From contig QYAI01000082.1 in assembly GCA_003988855.1 (NCBI GenBank), positions 62,001 through 126,000 of the forward strand: a DNA stretch of 64,000 nt, in the 5' to 3' direction. Positions 41,795 through 52,927 of the stretch are shown piece by piece. This stretch comes from Arachnopeziza araneosa. Its lineage: Eukaryota; Ascomycota; Leotiomycetes; Helotiales; Arachnopezizaceae. The notes under the pieces were generated by a model. It did no database searches. It worked only from the letters and a program-made list of their open reading frames with translations, and was not told the origin of the DNA. Numbering within the stretch: the first letter of the stretch is position 1; every line of letters starts with the position of its first letter. A program made the position numbers and the translations under genes.

Positions 41795-43129
41795 TTAACC
41801 CAACTTCCCCCGCAACATATCCTCTCCACTCTTCTTCATGCCAAGAAACTCGCGTTCCAGGTTCTCAGACTTGCCTCTGACCGCCTTCTCCCTCCTCTGA
41901 ATCTTCTTCTCGAACTGCGCGGTGAGGTCTCTCTTCTCTTTTCTCTTCTGACGTAGCTGCATCACTAGATTACCGAATCTTTCGAGGAACCAATCGCCTG
42001 CTTCGTCCCACTCTGCCGTTGAGAGCTCAGCGAAGAAATTTGGCGTCTCGTCATCTCGGTCGTTGACCGGTATGCCTTCGTGCTTGTATTCGTTTTCGTG
42101 CAACACGTAATAGATGATCTTGTCACCAAGGGTGACATCGAGACCGCGGAGTTGAGGGGCTAGTGTGAATCCCTTGTGGCCGGGTACTGTTTCCCACGAT
42201 TGTTTAGCAAGATCGTCGTATTTCATCGTTTTCAGCACTTCGTCGGTGTAATCATTGGGCTTGTCTGCCCAGATATGATCCTTCTTTGAAATTGTTGCTG
42301 CTTGTGAAGCTGGGATTTGTGAGGTGAGCCGTCCTTTTCTCTGATTAGGATTTGCTGGTGTTGGCGACTCTGGATCTTTGTCGTTCTCGAGATCATCCGC
42401 AGCTAAAATTTTAGGCGGAGGAAGATCATACTCGTCACTGAGTGGTTTATGTTCGACAGATCGTGATCGCTTCTTAACATTTTTACTCTTGTCATCTTTC
42501 GAATGTTCGCCGTTTGTAGTACGCACTTCAAGATCTCGATGTGGTTTAACGAAGCGTGTAGGGGCTTGTGATCTTGTAGGAAGTTCAACTTTGCGTTCGT
42601 CTGATATCGGACCCAAACGCACCTGGCTATGTTTGTGATTAAGATGGTGTTGAGGGTAACCAGGAGATCTTGGTGTATTATATTGGTCGGCGTATGAAAG
42701 ACCGGCCTCGCCCTCTTCATATTCATCTTCGGGCAGGACCTGACGTCCGTTAAGAGATCCTGAGTCTGTAATAGTTTTATCAAAGTCCGAGTCGACGGTC
42801 TCGTCAAATTGACCGCCAAATGCTGTTTGTGCTTGTGGATAGAGTTCTTGATTATATTGTGGCTGTGGTAGCCTATATGGTTCTGGCTGTTGTCCATATG
42901 ATTGATACGAATCACCATATCCTTTTGGCGGATCAACATATCCACTCGAGGCATATCCAAGTGCTGGAGGTGCCGTGCTAGTGTGCTTTGGAACTGAGGT
43001 GTTCATTCCGCGCTTCAATGACATCTTTAACGCAACAGCATCTTGCCGGTTCTTGAATTGTTGCTGGATCGCAGGAGACGCGGGGCGTGGGTTCTTGCCC
43101 TGAATAAAGCTTTGCACGCCGCCGCTCAT
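41795..43129 (-). CDS. ECM11: Ecm11-domain protein (meiotic synaptonemal-complex factor)
   Basis: 444 aa in one exon from the ATG at 43129 (MSGGVQSFIQG). The frame extends 46 codons upstream, but the MSGG start fits better and has good context. The C-terminal 130 residues match the Ecm11 domain: ETPNFFAELSTAEWDEAGDWFLERFG, then a long coiled coil (VMQLRQKRKEKRDLTAQF... KKIQRREKAVRGKSENLEREF, given here in two parts). In yeast Ecm11 is SUMOylated, pairs with Gmc2 and drives central-element assembly of the synaptonemal complex. The N-terminal 300 residues are disordered, with Tyr/Gln/Pro-rich and basic parts. A short extra exon may follow (see findings). The domain name comes from a genetic screen; the protein is nuclear, not extracellular. 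Confidence 0.82.
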   Translation of the reverse strand: MSGGVQSFIQGKNPRPASPAIQQQFKNRQDAVALKMSLKRGMNTSVPKHTSTAPPALGYASSGYVDPPKGYGDSYQSYGQQPEPYRLPQPQYNQELYPQAQTAFGGQFDETVDSDFDKTITDSGSLNGRQVLPEDEYEEGEAGLSYADQYNTPRSPGYPQHHLNHKHSQVRLGPISDERKVELPTRSQAPTRFVKPHRDLEVRTTNGEHSKDDKSKNVKKRSRSVEHKPLSDEYDLPPPKILAADDLENDKDPESPTPANPNQRKGRLTSQIPASQAATISKKDHIWADKPNDYTDEVLKTMKYDDLAKQSWETVPGHKGFTLAPQLRGLDVTLGDKIIYYVLHENEYKHEGIPVNDRDDETPNFFAELSTAEWDEAGDWFLERFGNLVMQLRQKRKEKRDLTAQFEKKIQRREKAVRGKSENLEREFLGMKKSGEDMLRGKLG

Positions 43130-44230
43130 CGTGGAGATGGACCAAGAATAGGAGGGGGTCGAGAAGGCAAGGCAATTCCCTAAACACAAGGCTGAGCTTT
43201 GGAAGGTTAGTATATTGAACAACAAGCGAATATGCAGATTGACCTCGTCTTGATGAAGTCTTACCAATCACACTTCAATGGTTTCCAGAGTGGAAAGCCT
43301 AATAAGTACTTTCAGAGGATCCGAATGTGAGGTGTCATGGAGGTTGGGGCGCGCACTCACGAAGTCACATGATGTGGTTAGAGAAGCATTTCCTTCCGCT
43401 GCTCCCCTTCCCTTTCTTTTCACACCTCTCTCTCTCTCTGAAAAGGAATTTGATACACCAGACTTCTACGAGCTCTTTCTTCTACTAGACAAACCCCTTG
43501 AACCAATGCATATCTGCTAGCCGTTTTCTTATCTCATCCCTTCGCTCTTCCATTATCCGCGCAGTCATTCCTCACATGCACTCGTATTCGTTCCACGATA
43601 GCAACGTGCCCTTAGAGCATGCCGCTCGCCCCGGATTCAGATTATAAATCAGGTCATCTATATAAGAATACGATCTCAAAACAACCCTCATCTTACTTTA
43701 GTTTGGATATCGTTGAAGATGCCAAGAAGCCCAAGGTCAGAGAGTGTACCGCTTCAAGATAAGGCTCTTCGAGGGCGAAGAAGCGAATCTTGAACCAAAT
43801 CCTTGTTTTCTCTCTTCTTACCATCGAGTTGGTCCTGCGCTTTCCACGCTGATTGTTTATATCAAGTCAGAGAATCAGAAATTGGGTTGTGTCGTCGTAC
43901 ATTCCTCTCCTCCCAATCCTAGCTCGGTAAGTGGTGCGCCCAAACATGCAGCGGGGCAAGAAACACTGCTACCGGGGCTTCGATCGTATAAACTCGTTTG
44001 TCGGGCATTAGTTCGATGCACATGTTGGGTGATTGGTGCCCATCCACGGGAGTCTCTGGATATGACGGTGATGATCCCAGTCTATCTTCGTACATTCATG
44101 AACCTTGCATGAACAATCAGGACGACTCTTCAGATGAACTACTTTTTCACTACTTGAACTCCAGCTTCGACTTCTAGAACAACCTCAGCTTCGACTACAA
44201 TCAGAAAGCTTTCTCAATCATACCACTACG
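43130..44230. other. Intergenic region between ECM11 and the GH76 gene
   Basis: About 1.1 kb holding two divergent promoters. A (TC)-rich tract lies at about 43405-43440. A 122-codon plus frame (43744-44112) shows no recognisable motif and lies where the 5' leader of the GH76 gene would be. Confidence 0.4.
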
Positions 44231-45640
44231 ATGAATCTTCTTCGAGCCTGGCTGCTGCTTGCAGCCTCACACCTCGCCACTGGTTTAGATCTAAATCTCT
44301 CAGACACAGGTATGCCGCTTCTCATTCCATAGATCGAAAGCTCACAAACCCTAGCCTCAATCAAGAGTACTGCAAGCACCATTGCCCATGGAATGGTCAA
44401 ATACTACACTGGAAATGTCACCAACACGCCTTCGACTGTTGGCATCTTACCTGCACCTTATTACTGGTGGGAAGCAGGTGCCATGTGGGGAGCGCTCTTA
44501 GATTATTACCATTATACCGGCGATTCTACTTATAACGATGTTGTTACCCAAGCTCTGCTCTCTCAGGTCGGCCCAAATTATGACTATATGGTTCCGGCCC
44601 ATGTGAAGGATGAAGGCAACGATGATCAAGCTTTCTGGGGGTTCGCCACCATGTCAGCTGCTGAGAAAAACTATACGCAGCCTTCAATTGGAAACTATTC
44701 ATGGCTTCAGCTTACAGAAAACCTCTGGAACACCCAGGTTCGTCGTTGGGATACCACATCGTGTAACGGTGGTCTGAAGTGGCAAATTTTCACTTTCAAC
44801 TCTGGTTATGATTACAAGAATTCCGTATCTAATGGCGCATTCTTCCAACTTTCCGCTCGACTTGCTCGTTTTACAGGAAACCAGACTTATGTTGAGTGGG
44901 CGGAGAAAGTATACAACTGGACAAACACAATCGGACTCATCGATGATAATTATTACGTTTATGACGGCACCGATGACACCTTAAATTGCACTTCCCTTGA
45001 CAGAATTGTTTGGACATACAACCCTGCCATTTTCATGTATGGGAGTGCTGTAATGTACAATTACACCAATGGCTCATCGATCTGGCAAGAACGAACACAA
45101 GGTTTCCTCGAGGCTTCCGCTTACTTCTTTTCGCCATTCGATAACGCCACAAATATAATGTATCAAACAGCTTGCGAGACAGTGAATACCTGCGACAATG
45201 ATCAATTCTCTTTCAAAGCTTACCTCTCCCGGTTCATGTATGCTACTACTCAGCTCGCCCCTTTCACCACCGACGCGGTCATGACTCTCCTATCTGCTTC
45301 CGCTAAAGCCGCTAGTCTTTCCTGCTCGGGAGGAGCTGACGGCCAGACCTGTGGTGAGAAGTGGTATGTTGGAGGCTGGGACGGAAGTTTTGGAGTTGGA
45401 CAACAGATGAGTGCTTTAGAGACAGTGCAAGGCCTGCTCGTGGGCCAAAGTGCGCCACCTTTACATAGTGACCAGGTAGTGTTGAAAGTCGATGCTACTC
45501 CAAGTTCTGCTCCTGTTCCGAGCGCGACATCTCTAGCAACAACACCAAGAGTGAAAAATGCTGCAATTCAAAATCCCGGACTTGCTGGTCAAGCCTTGAA
45601 TGTGGCGGCTATTTTCGGTGTGATTGCTTGGCTTTTGTGA
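44231..45640 (+). CDS. GPI-anchored mannan endo-1,6-alpha-mannosidase, GH76 (DCW1/DFG5-type)
   Basis: Two exons (44231-44309, 44355-45640) give 454 aa. Dfg5/Dcw1 proteins are cell-surface GH76 enzymes thought to transfer GPI-linked mannoproteins into the cell wall. A signal peptide (NLLRAWLLLAASHLATG) is split from the catalytic domain by a 45-bp intron. The GH76 core shows MVKYYTGN, PYYWWEAGAMWGALLDYYHYTGD, KDEGNDDQAFWGFATM with the paired catalytic aspartates DD, and LARFTGNQTYVEWAEKVYNW. Ten or so N-glycosylation sites occur. The C terminus has a Ser/Pro/Thr stretch and a hydrophobic end (ALNVAAIFGVIAWLL), as needed for GPI attachment. Fungi carry several paralogues, so DCW1 versus DFG5 is left open. 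Confidence 0.93.
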
Positions 45641-46125
45641 TATGCTATTGTACATATGTTAATGTTTGAGCGTTGGATTGCATTTGAATGGGCGCATCAG
45701 CATAGATATCAGCATATGAGTGGCGTCTTGGGTAGCATAGGAGACCATCTATTTGTATCAACATCTACATTCGTTGGTTTAGTGTTTATGTAGACAGTCG
45801 AAGTTTGTTTACACTGTACTTCACGGCGCAGTGTTTCTACTTCAGAGGCTTTTGTTATTGAAGACTAGGTAGACAAATTGCATCTCGTCAACATAGGAGC
45901 AGTTGACTACATTAGGTAAAATACCAAACTGTTCGTGATGCATATGATGTCTGCTCGGACATGTAATCATGATGCAACAGCTTTCTACTTTTTTCAGCAT
46001 TTGGACACGTTTTTTCAAATGCTCCATTTCATCCCTTCCCAATGCATTGCATACTTGTTGGCATCCAATATTAGACCGCCTCTTCAATCAATTTTGTCTT
46101 TCCTCTCATCCTACAATCTTCCATA
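45641..46125. other. Intergenic region between convergent genes
   Basis: 485 bp between the stop of the GH76 gene and the stop of the GMC pseudogene. AT-rich; nothing recognised. Confidence 0.5.
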
Positions 46126-47953
46126 TCACTTTGCATCAGCTATGATCTCAGCCGCAGCTTTCTCACCAAGCATAAAGGTAGCTGCTACAGGAAAAGCTCC
46201 TGGCACCTGAGGGAACGCGCTACCATCTACCACCCTCAAATTTTTTATGCCTCTAACTCTAAACTTCGAATCCAGAACTGCCATAGTGTCATTATCTGCT
46301 CCTATAGTACAGGTACTTGTGGCATGATGAGACCAAGCCTGTGCTCTCAAGGCCTGCTTTTGCTGCTCTACACTACAAGTCGTAGTGTTTGAGCATGGAA
46401 AGAGCTCTGTAAACGGATTGCCGGTCACATTGTTAAGGATATTGCGAAATAATTCAACGGCCTCTTGCGTAGCGTCCAAATCCTCATCCGGACCCTAAGA
46501 CCAAAAACCAGTGGTTATACTCGGCGTAGCTCTCGGATCAGTAGACACAAGCTCAACTCTTCCTTTGATATGCTTCGGCTGCACCACCACAAACGGACAA
46601 TCAAAATTATTAGGAAGACCCGCATCCTCCCCATAGCCCGGATAGAAGCCCGTAAAATCAAATAGAGCATACAAGTATAAAATGTTTCTCTCCTTAGCTT
46701 TTGGCGATTTCCAGAACGCTGGGAATTCTCCACCAAAACCCTCTATTATCGAGTTCTTGAACACCCCGAGAATAGCTCCTTCATAATTATCGTCCAGATT
46801 TTCACCTACGCCAGGGAGATCCTTGATTACCGTAATATTGAATTTCTTGAGCTCTGCTTCAGGGCCGATTCCACTGAGCTTCAGTAGCTGAGGAGAGTTG
46901 AAAACGCCTCCCGCAATGATGACTTCTCGCGAAGCAAAGACCTGGCCTATTGTGCCATTCTTTGCTGTATCATACCGTCGATCACCACTGTACAGGCTCT
47001 CTCCCTGAAGATATTCGATCCCAATGGCCTTCGGCTCCACCCAACTTGTATCAAATAAGATTTTGGTCGCCAAGGTGTTCAACTTAAGCGTGAGGGGATA
47101 ATTCTTTGGATCTGCAAGCGTATCTTTAATGAAAAAAAGCTTGAGAGGACCGCATTCCATTTTTATCATGCGTTAAATGGCTAAAAATGCCAATTTCTTG
47201 ATCTCTATCCCGATCCGCTGCATTCATATCTCTTAACAAGTACTCTGTCAGATTCGCCGGATCGCCTCCAGTATCGGCAACAATCATCTGAGCAATCGTC
47301 TTCTCGTCACTCGCATTAACAGCCCAACTCGGATCATCTTGGCTGGTTTCCAACCAACCGTCAAACCCGTGAGTTGGTGTGCTGCCGTTTGGGAGATAAT
47401 TGTTATGCTCAAGCTTCACAAGATACTGTCTCATGGCATCTACACCCCAGCTCTCATCACCGGTTACTTGCACGATATGACGCCAATCCTCATCAGTAGG
47501 AAGCAAGAAATATGCCGCATTTTGCATTGCGCACCCTCCTAATGTCGCCGATCGGGGGTACCAGACTCCCAATTTCACGGCTCCGGCTGGTGGGCTCAGT
47601 CCCACGTAGAATTGGTTATCCGTCTGTCGCCATACGGTGTGCTGGAATCCATTATCCAGGGTTTCGTTATCCGTATGTCGTACGAAGAAATCCCATACCA
47701 TTTTCGGATCGTCGTCTGCTATTGCTGCGTTGGAAGTTACAGTGACATTTACATTCTGTGTTTGATCGTCTCCAGCTTCAATGAGGAGTACACTGTGACC
47801 TGCACGCGCAAGTCTGACGGCCAATGTACCTCCCCCTGGGCCGGATCCAACAATTATGTATTCATAGATTGTGGCATTCGTTGCGTTGATGTATGCGGCG
47901 ATGTCGGTGAAAATGAGAGTCAACAGGAAGAAAATATGGAGGAGGAACTTCAT
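46126..47953 (-). pseudogene. GMC oxidoreductase with one frameshift and one in-frame stop
   Basis: Three open segments on the minus strand together cover a whole secreted GMC-family flavoenzyme (choline dehydrogenase/aryl-alcohol oxidase type). The first (47953 on) has a signal peptide, the FAD-binding YIIVGSGPGGGTLAVRLARAG, LLIEAGDD and NAAYFLLP. The second begins at IKDTLADPKNYPL and holds VIIAGGVFNSPQLLKLSGIGP. The third ends with SHHATSTCTIGADND and VVDGSAFPQVPGAFPVAA, the substrate-binding and FAD-closing parts. Between the first and second, a run of seven T (47132-47138) carries one base too many for the frame. Between the second and third, a TAG (46495-46497) stands in an otherwise continuous frame. 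No splice sites explain either break. The remaining sequence is well conserved, so the loss looks recent, or the homopolymer may be a sequencing error. Confidence 0.82.
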
Positions 47954-49709
47954 GGCAACCTATGTGTTTCAAATTATTGCTATCTGCATAATACTATGAA
48001 AAAAACTTCGGAGAGCATGTAAAATTATTCTCCTTGTTATATCGTGATCTCAAAGTAAGCAATAAGCTGTGCCTCACCAATTTCTACATCAAGACTCTGC
48101 CTCCGAGGACTTGTACTGTTCAATCATACAATCACGTTTAATCACATACCCTAATGGTAAGATTTAGCCTGGAAAGCCCTTACCATCTGAAAAAATATCC
48201 TGACACCAGTATAATTGGCATCCTGTGCCTTTTCATTAGCATTTCAAATTATGTTCAATAGAGATAATAGGCTAATACTCTTTCGTATGATAGTCACACC
48301 AGGCCGAACCGGTTTGGTTTGTGAAGATTCTATGATTTATGTCAAGACTTGTCTTAGTCCGCTGCGAATGACGAACCGAGCCGTCGTACAGGATGAGACC
48401 TATGGATGACACAGTTATTAGTGATAAATCGAGTTCTTAGTTAGGATGTTCCTCCGTGTTTATGCAACCATGCCTGTCAACATCAGTACGATCGCTGACT
48501 CACTTACCTCCCAGATACAAGGCCATTAAAATAGCTTCATATTAATTATTATTAACTACTTTCTGAATCACTACCGAAGTCTATTTGGTTTCTCATCACG
48601 CTTCGCAGATCTGATCAGCTCAATAAAACACCTACTGCTAGAGCCATGTTGTAAGCATTCTACCAGCCCGCCATTTCCAAAAAAAAAAGGTGGCACCAAG
48701 CTTGACTTCACAAATTGAGAACGAAGAGTGCATTTAGTAGGAGGTCATAAAATGGACGTAAAGGTATTGGTAACCTCGTCAACAGAAGACTCGAGCTAGG
48801 CTCGGTTAACGTAAAAGGGGTAGCGACACTAGAGGAATGGAGCATTGAGCGTGCAATTTCCAAATACCTCACGAGTATAGTTGCATATTCCTGAGCAGTT
48901 GCGAGACAATCATCTGTTCAATAAATTTCGTAGTTGATAAGGTTTATATATACCTCTCAAGAAGTGAAAGATTTTTAGTGAACCGCGCATGATTGGTGGA
49001 GGCTTGCACGTTTATCGGGTAGGTCAGAGAGAAGAATGCCCATTCTACAATACATTAAGCACTAGTTGACTGTGAAGCCAGTAAGCATGTCTCTTTGTAG
49101 GTGCTGTTGTGTAATGACGTAAGTGGAATTAAGGAAGGAGGCGGTGCTGCCAGCTGGAGTCTACTCGTCGATCGAACCTCTTCCTTTATATCGTGTATAT
49201 CAAGAATATTTTCCTCTTCAATTTTACAAGGTATTTAACCCTTCAACTCGCAATACCACCAGGATTACCTATAGACTTTAACTATATATAAAAGATGGGT
49301 AATATGTTATAATCTTTGTTTTGCTTGTAATCACTTGCAAAGTGTACATGGGGAAAGATTTCGAGCTGTTTTCTGAGTATGCTCTAGGATTCTGGGATAT
49401 TCTTGAGTTTTGCTATTGCTTTTCTTTATAAATTGCTATATCAATCTGCTGTTTTTGTTTGATTTGCTCTTGATCTGTGTGCTATATTTTCCTTGATATC
49501 TACTTGGTGAAGGAACAAACTAATATTGCTTTGAGCACGCTATCTTTGGTATCTAATAACAAGTAATGAGTATAGTATGAGTCACTAGTACATTAAATTT
49601 AAGTTCTGGCCTCCTAAACCTTAAAGTAAGATCTTGAAGGTCATTTATTTGGTATAAAGACTCGCTAAATTTACAGCCACCTTACAACAAGCATCATGCA
49701 GAACACGAT
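47954..49709. other. AT-rich intergenic region
   Basis: 1.75 kb between the start of the GMC pseudogene and the 3' end of the DUF3292 gene. It is markedly AT-rich, especially 49200-49680, with an A-run at about 48678. No protein motif or RNA gene recognised; a 64-codon plus frame (48215-48409) is unremarkable. Confidence 0.5.
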
Positions 49710-51800
49710 TTACCAAGACTCCCACATCTGCTTACCCATGGCAATCAAACGATTGAACAGCTCTTCTCTCAAAGCGATAGCTGTTAATTGCTTTTGGTTT
49801 CCCATATTATCAACAATCAATAATCCATCAGCAATTTCTCTGCTCGTCGCCCAACCCACGACCAATTTCGTCTTCCAACCCAATCCACCCACTTTCTTAA
49901 TCTCACTTACATCAGCAATAGCCACACTCCAAATTGGATCAATGTCTTCCTTCTCTGTGGTCCAACTTAAAGCGGGCGTCGTTGCTGTGATGGTAATAAA
50001 CGCATGGCCCTTCTTGCCCTTGTATCTACAAGGGAAGCTGATAGGGCCTGCTGGCTTTGGAGGTCCTGATTTTAGAACGCCAAGTCGATTTCTAGCATGT
50101 TCCTCACCAACAGCAGCTTTGAGTCGATCTGCGCCAAGGATAGTTTCGACGCCACCTTTTGTGACACCTTTAATAGCATTGAGGATACGTCTACCGTGCT
50201 GTTTTTTCTTTGGGGGTTCATCGGCGATGGCTGAGGTGTCAGGGTGAATGGCCGCCGATAGTTCTGCATCGGGGACACCTTCTAGATGATTTAGCAAGAG
50301 AGTATAAGATTTACGGAGAGGTACATACCGAGGTGTTCGAGGTTCTCGCCTGCGTTTTCATGAGCTGCATCGGGAGGTGGAGGACCAGAGTATGGAGGTG
50401 GAGGCAAAGGAGCTTTGTTGGCTTCGCCAATACGAAGAAGGGTAACTGTAAGTTGAGCATTGGTTGGAACGCCTTTGAGTAGAGTATTTCTGATCTCAAG
50501 CAACTTCTGCCAGTGAGGGAATTTTCGATTCAAGTATGAAAGGGCACGCCAGATCACGGGGTCCGCGAAGAAGCCAAAACCAACGACAAGGCCATTGATC
50601 TTAATGAACATGTAAGAGCTGGTAAATGTGGAGATCAACAAAACAGGAAGAAGACATGCTGCAAGTCTGAGACGAGGTTTTTCCTTGGGGAAAGGTGCAG
50701 TTGGAGACAAGGCATTACCAAATCTCTCCCATCCATCAGAGATATCGGCGATACCGTGCATGACTGGTCGGGCTTTTGACCACATTGCAGCAGACATCGG
50801 TTCTTTGGTCTTGTCATGAACAGCGTTTGGCTCGCCACCAGCAGTCTTTTCTTTTGCATCCGCCGCGGTCGCTGCAAGATCCGTGGGATCTGGTGCACGA
50901 TCTTCGAGCACGCTTGCTCCTTCTTTATCTCCATGAGGGTCGCCTTGAGGATGCTTGCCAGCGGCACTGCTGAGAGCAATGGATGTGAAACCGTTGACAA
51001 AGTTACTAGCTTCTGCTTCCACTGCCTCTCCTGCATGCTTTTCAGGTGCACCTGTCAAGCTATCGTCACTTCCAAGCACACCAGTTGTAGGTTTCTTGAC
51101 TCCCCCAGTCTTGGCATCAATCAAGGCAAGTGGAGCAGGTGGGAAGCAATATGCTCTAGAAGGCGGGTACACAATCAAGACCATAAGAAATGCGATTATT
51201 GTAGGAACAAAGAAGTCGATTGCCCAGGCTAGAAAGTATATCGAGGCAAATGCGATTGTTCGGTTTCGTTCTCGCCATGACCGAATCCTCGCAATGTGTT
51301 TCCCAAATCCAGCCAAGCCAACAATCACCGTCATATAGAGCCTCTCAAAATTAGCTCGTAGTTTATCGGGAGAGAATTCTTCCTCGTCTGCAATATTGAG
51401 GTCCAGTCCGCCAAGAGGAGGTTCTGGTAAAGCCTTGACATGGTACATTTGCTTCAAAAAGTTAGAAGAGTTTACACATTTTGAAGCAGATCAAACCAAC
51501 CTTATTAAAGCGTCGAACTAAAGTCCATAGCTCTTCATTTTCTAGCCCTCCTACCAGAGGCGATGGAACTTCTGTCGAATTCTCGTTCCACCCCAAATCT
51601 TTCACTTCAGTATTCCCATGATTCAGCTGTGCAGCACCCTTTTCATCATGATCTGCATTAGCCAGTTCGTGACTCTCGGTGGGCAGATCTTCTTCCGCAG
51701 CTTCTACAGTTTCTGGCTTGTCAATATCTGGAGCGTTAATAACCTCAAACTGTTCTGGTTGAGGTGCAGCAGGTGTTGAATCATGCCCTGCTTTCGACAT
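49710..51800 (-). CDS. DUF3292-family membrane protein
   Basis: Three exons (51800-51501, 51451-50329, 50281-49710) give 664 aa. The layout matches the fungal DUF3292 family, which has no established function. An acidic, disordered N terminus (about 85 residues) is followed by the conserved LENEELWTLVRRFNKQMYHVKALPE-type segment (split by the first intron after FNK). Then come a hydrophobic hairpin (YFLAWAIDFFVPTIIAFLMVLIVYPPS), a charged linker, a second hydrophobic pair (LAACLLPVLLISTFTSSYMF; GLVVGFGFFADPVIW), a Pro-rich stretch and a C-terminal domain. That last part (AFITITATTPALSWTTEK, KLVVGW) resembles a lipid-binding or PH-like fold by pattern only. The ATG at 51800 gives MSKAGHDSTP. 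Probably an organelle-membrane protein. Confidence 0.85.
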
Positions 51801-52344
51801 GGTGACGGGCCGCAGCGTCTGAAATTTTAGAATGAAATCGATTAACAGAGGGAGATAGGAAAATAGTTGGTGAAAGCTCAAAGTCTTGCGCTAGCAAAGG
51901 CCTTGAAAGGAAGGCCAGCCGCACCTACGTCATAGAGGCAACTGAGCATTGAGCGTGCTTTGACATGTGCACTGAAGAATCCTCTGATACAAATACAATA
52001 AATCAGGAAGAATGTTTCAGCAACACCGCAGAGCTCTCATCACTTGAACACATTTTTTTAACTTTGTTGAAGATATCACGGTGAGATGCTAGGATGAACT
52101 TCATATCATAAGTCGGATTGCATACCTAATTGCATACCTCGAGATCGGTAGGGTACTGATAATAGTCATTAATAAAGGCCTGTCGCTGTACAGCGGTGAA
52201 TTGTTCCATGAGGCTTAAGATTTTTCTTTTAAGCCTCTTCAGAATTACTGAGAAATGAATCAAATTCATGTTTCAAGCTCGTTTCTCAGAGCCCACACGT
52301 GACCGTGACGCGTTTTCAAATGTGTTGTGGCCTGAGGCCCCCAG

Positions 52345-52360
52345 TTGCCACTGGTGGCAA
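52345..52360. repeat. 16-bp palindrome TTGCCAC-TG-GTGGCAA
   Basis: Two perfect 7-base arms with a TG centre, directly next to a tandem repeat. Confidence 0.6.
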
Positions 52361-52400
52361 TGGAAGCCTGGAGGGCTGAGATGGAAGCCTGGAGGGCTGA
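52360..52400. repeat. 21-bp tandem duplication
   Basis: The unit beginning ATGGAAGCCTGGAGGGCTGA occurs twice in tandem, with a diverged third partial copy following. Confidence 0.8.
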
Positions 52401-52723
52401 ACTGGAGAGCCTGTAGAGCTAGAATCAGTCCTTATAGCACACTTGATTTGTCACGTGCCATTATTAGTCAACCTAGCCTCGGCCATCACAACAAAATGTT
52501 GTTGGCACTGCAACCTAGCCAGATCTAGTGTTCCTAACCAACTACATATAACTCCCCAAAACTATTTGAACAACCCTATCGCCGATATGAAGATGATTTC
52601 GGGTTCCGCTGATTCATGTTTGGCTTTGGCCTCCACATAGTACACCCGCCGGTCCTCGATCTACAAGTAGACCCGAAGGTAGATTGGTGCTCTAGATCTC
52701 GCTACAAATAGCTGTAAATATGG

Positions 52724-52927
52724 CTAAGGGCAGCGAAGGAATAACGACTCACAGACAGAATGGCCGTCCTCATGCCGATACTCAATCCCTTGAATCTGCA
52801 CGAATTCATACAGTTCACGTACCGCCCCTGGCAAATGCAGGAGGTAGAACCCCAGCGTGCTTCTGAATCCGCCTTCACTCAGGCCTAATGGCTCTCGCAC
52901 TGGTCGTTGCTCTGTGGTAGTTCTCAA
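52724..52927 (-). pseudogene. Possible fragment of a fungal 2EXR/F-box-like protein
   Basis: The 67-codon frame contains GFYLLHLPGAVRELYEFVQ, which recalls the opening FxLPxEVRxxIYExV of fungal 2EXR-type proteins but is one residue short. No continuation is found: the next downstream segment in frame has stops. It may be a decayed fragment or a chance match. Confidence 0.25.

Noticed and set aside
43130..43267. 46-codon upstream extension of ECM11
   Set aside because: Hydrophobic and Cys/Leu-rich, unlike the family; the MSGGVQ start is a better fit. Kept only as a remote alternative.
43744..44112. 122-codon plus frame upstream of the GH76 gene
   Set aside because: No motif and lies in the expected promoter/5' UTR; frame not linked by splicing to the gene.
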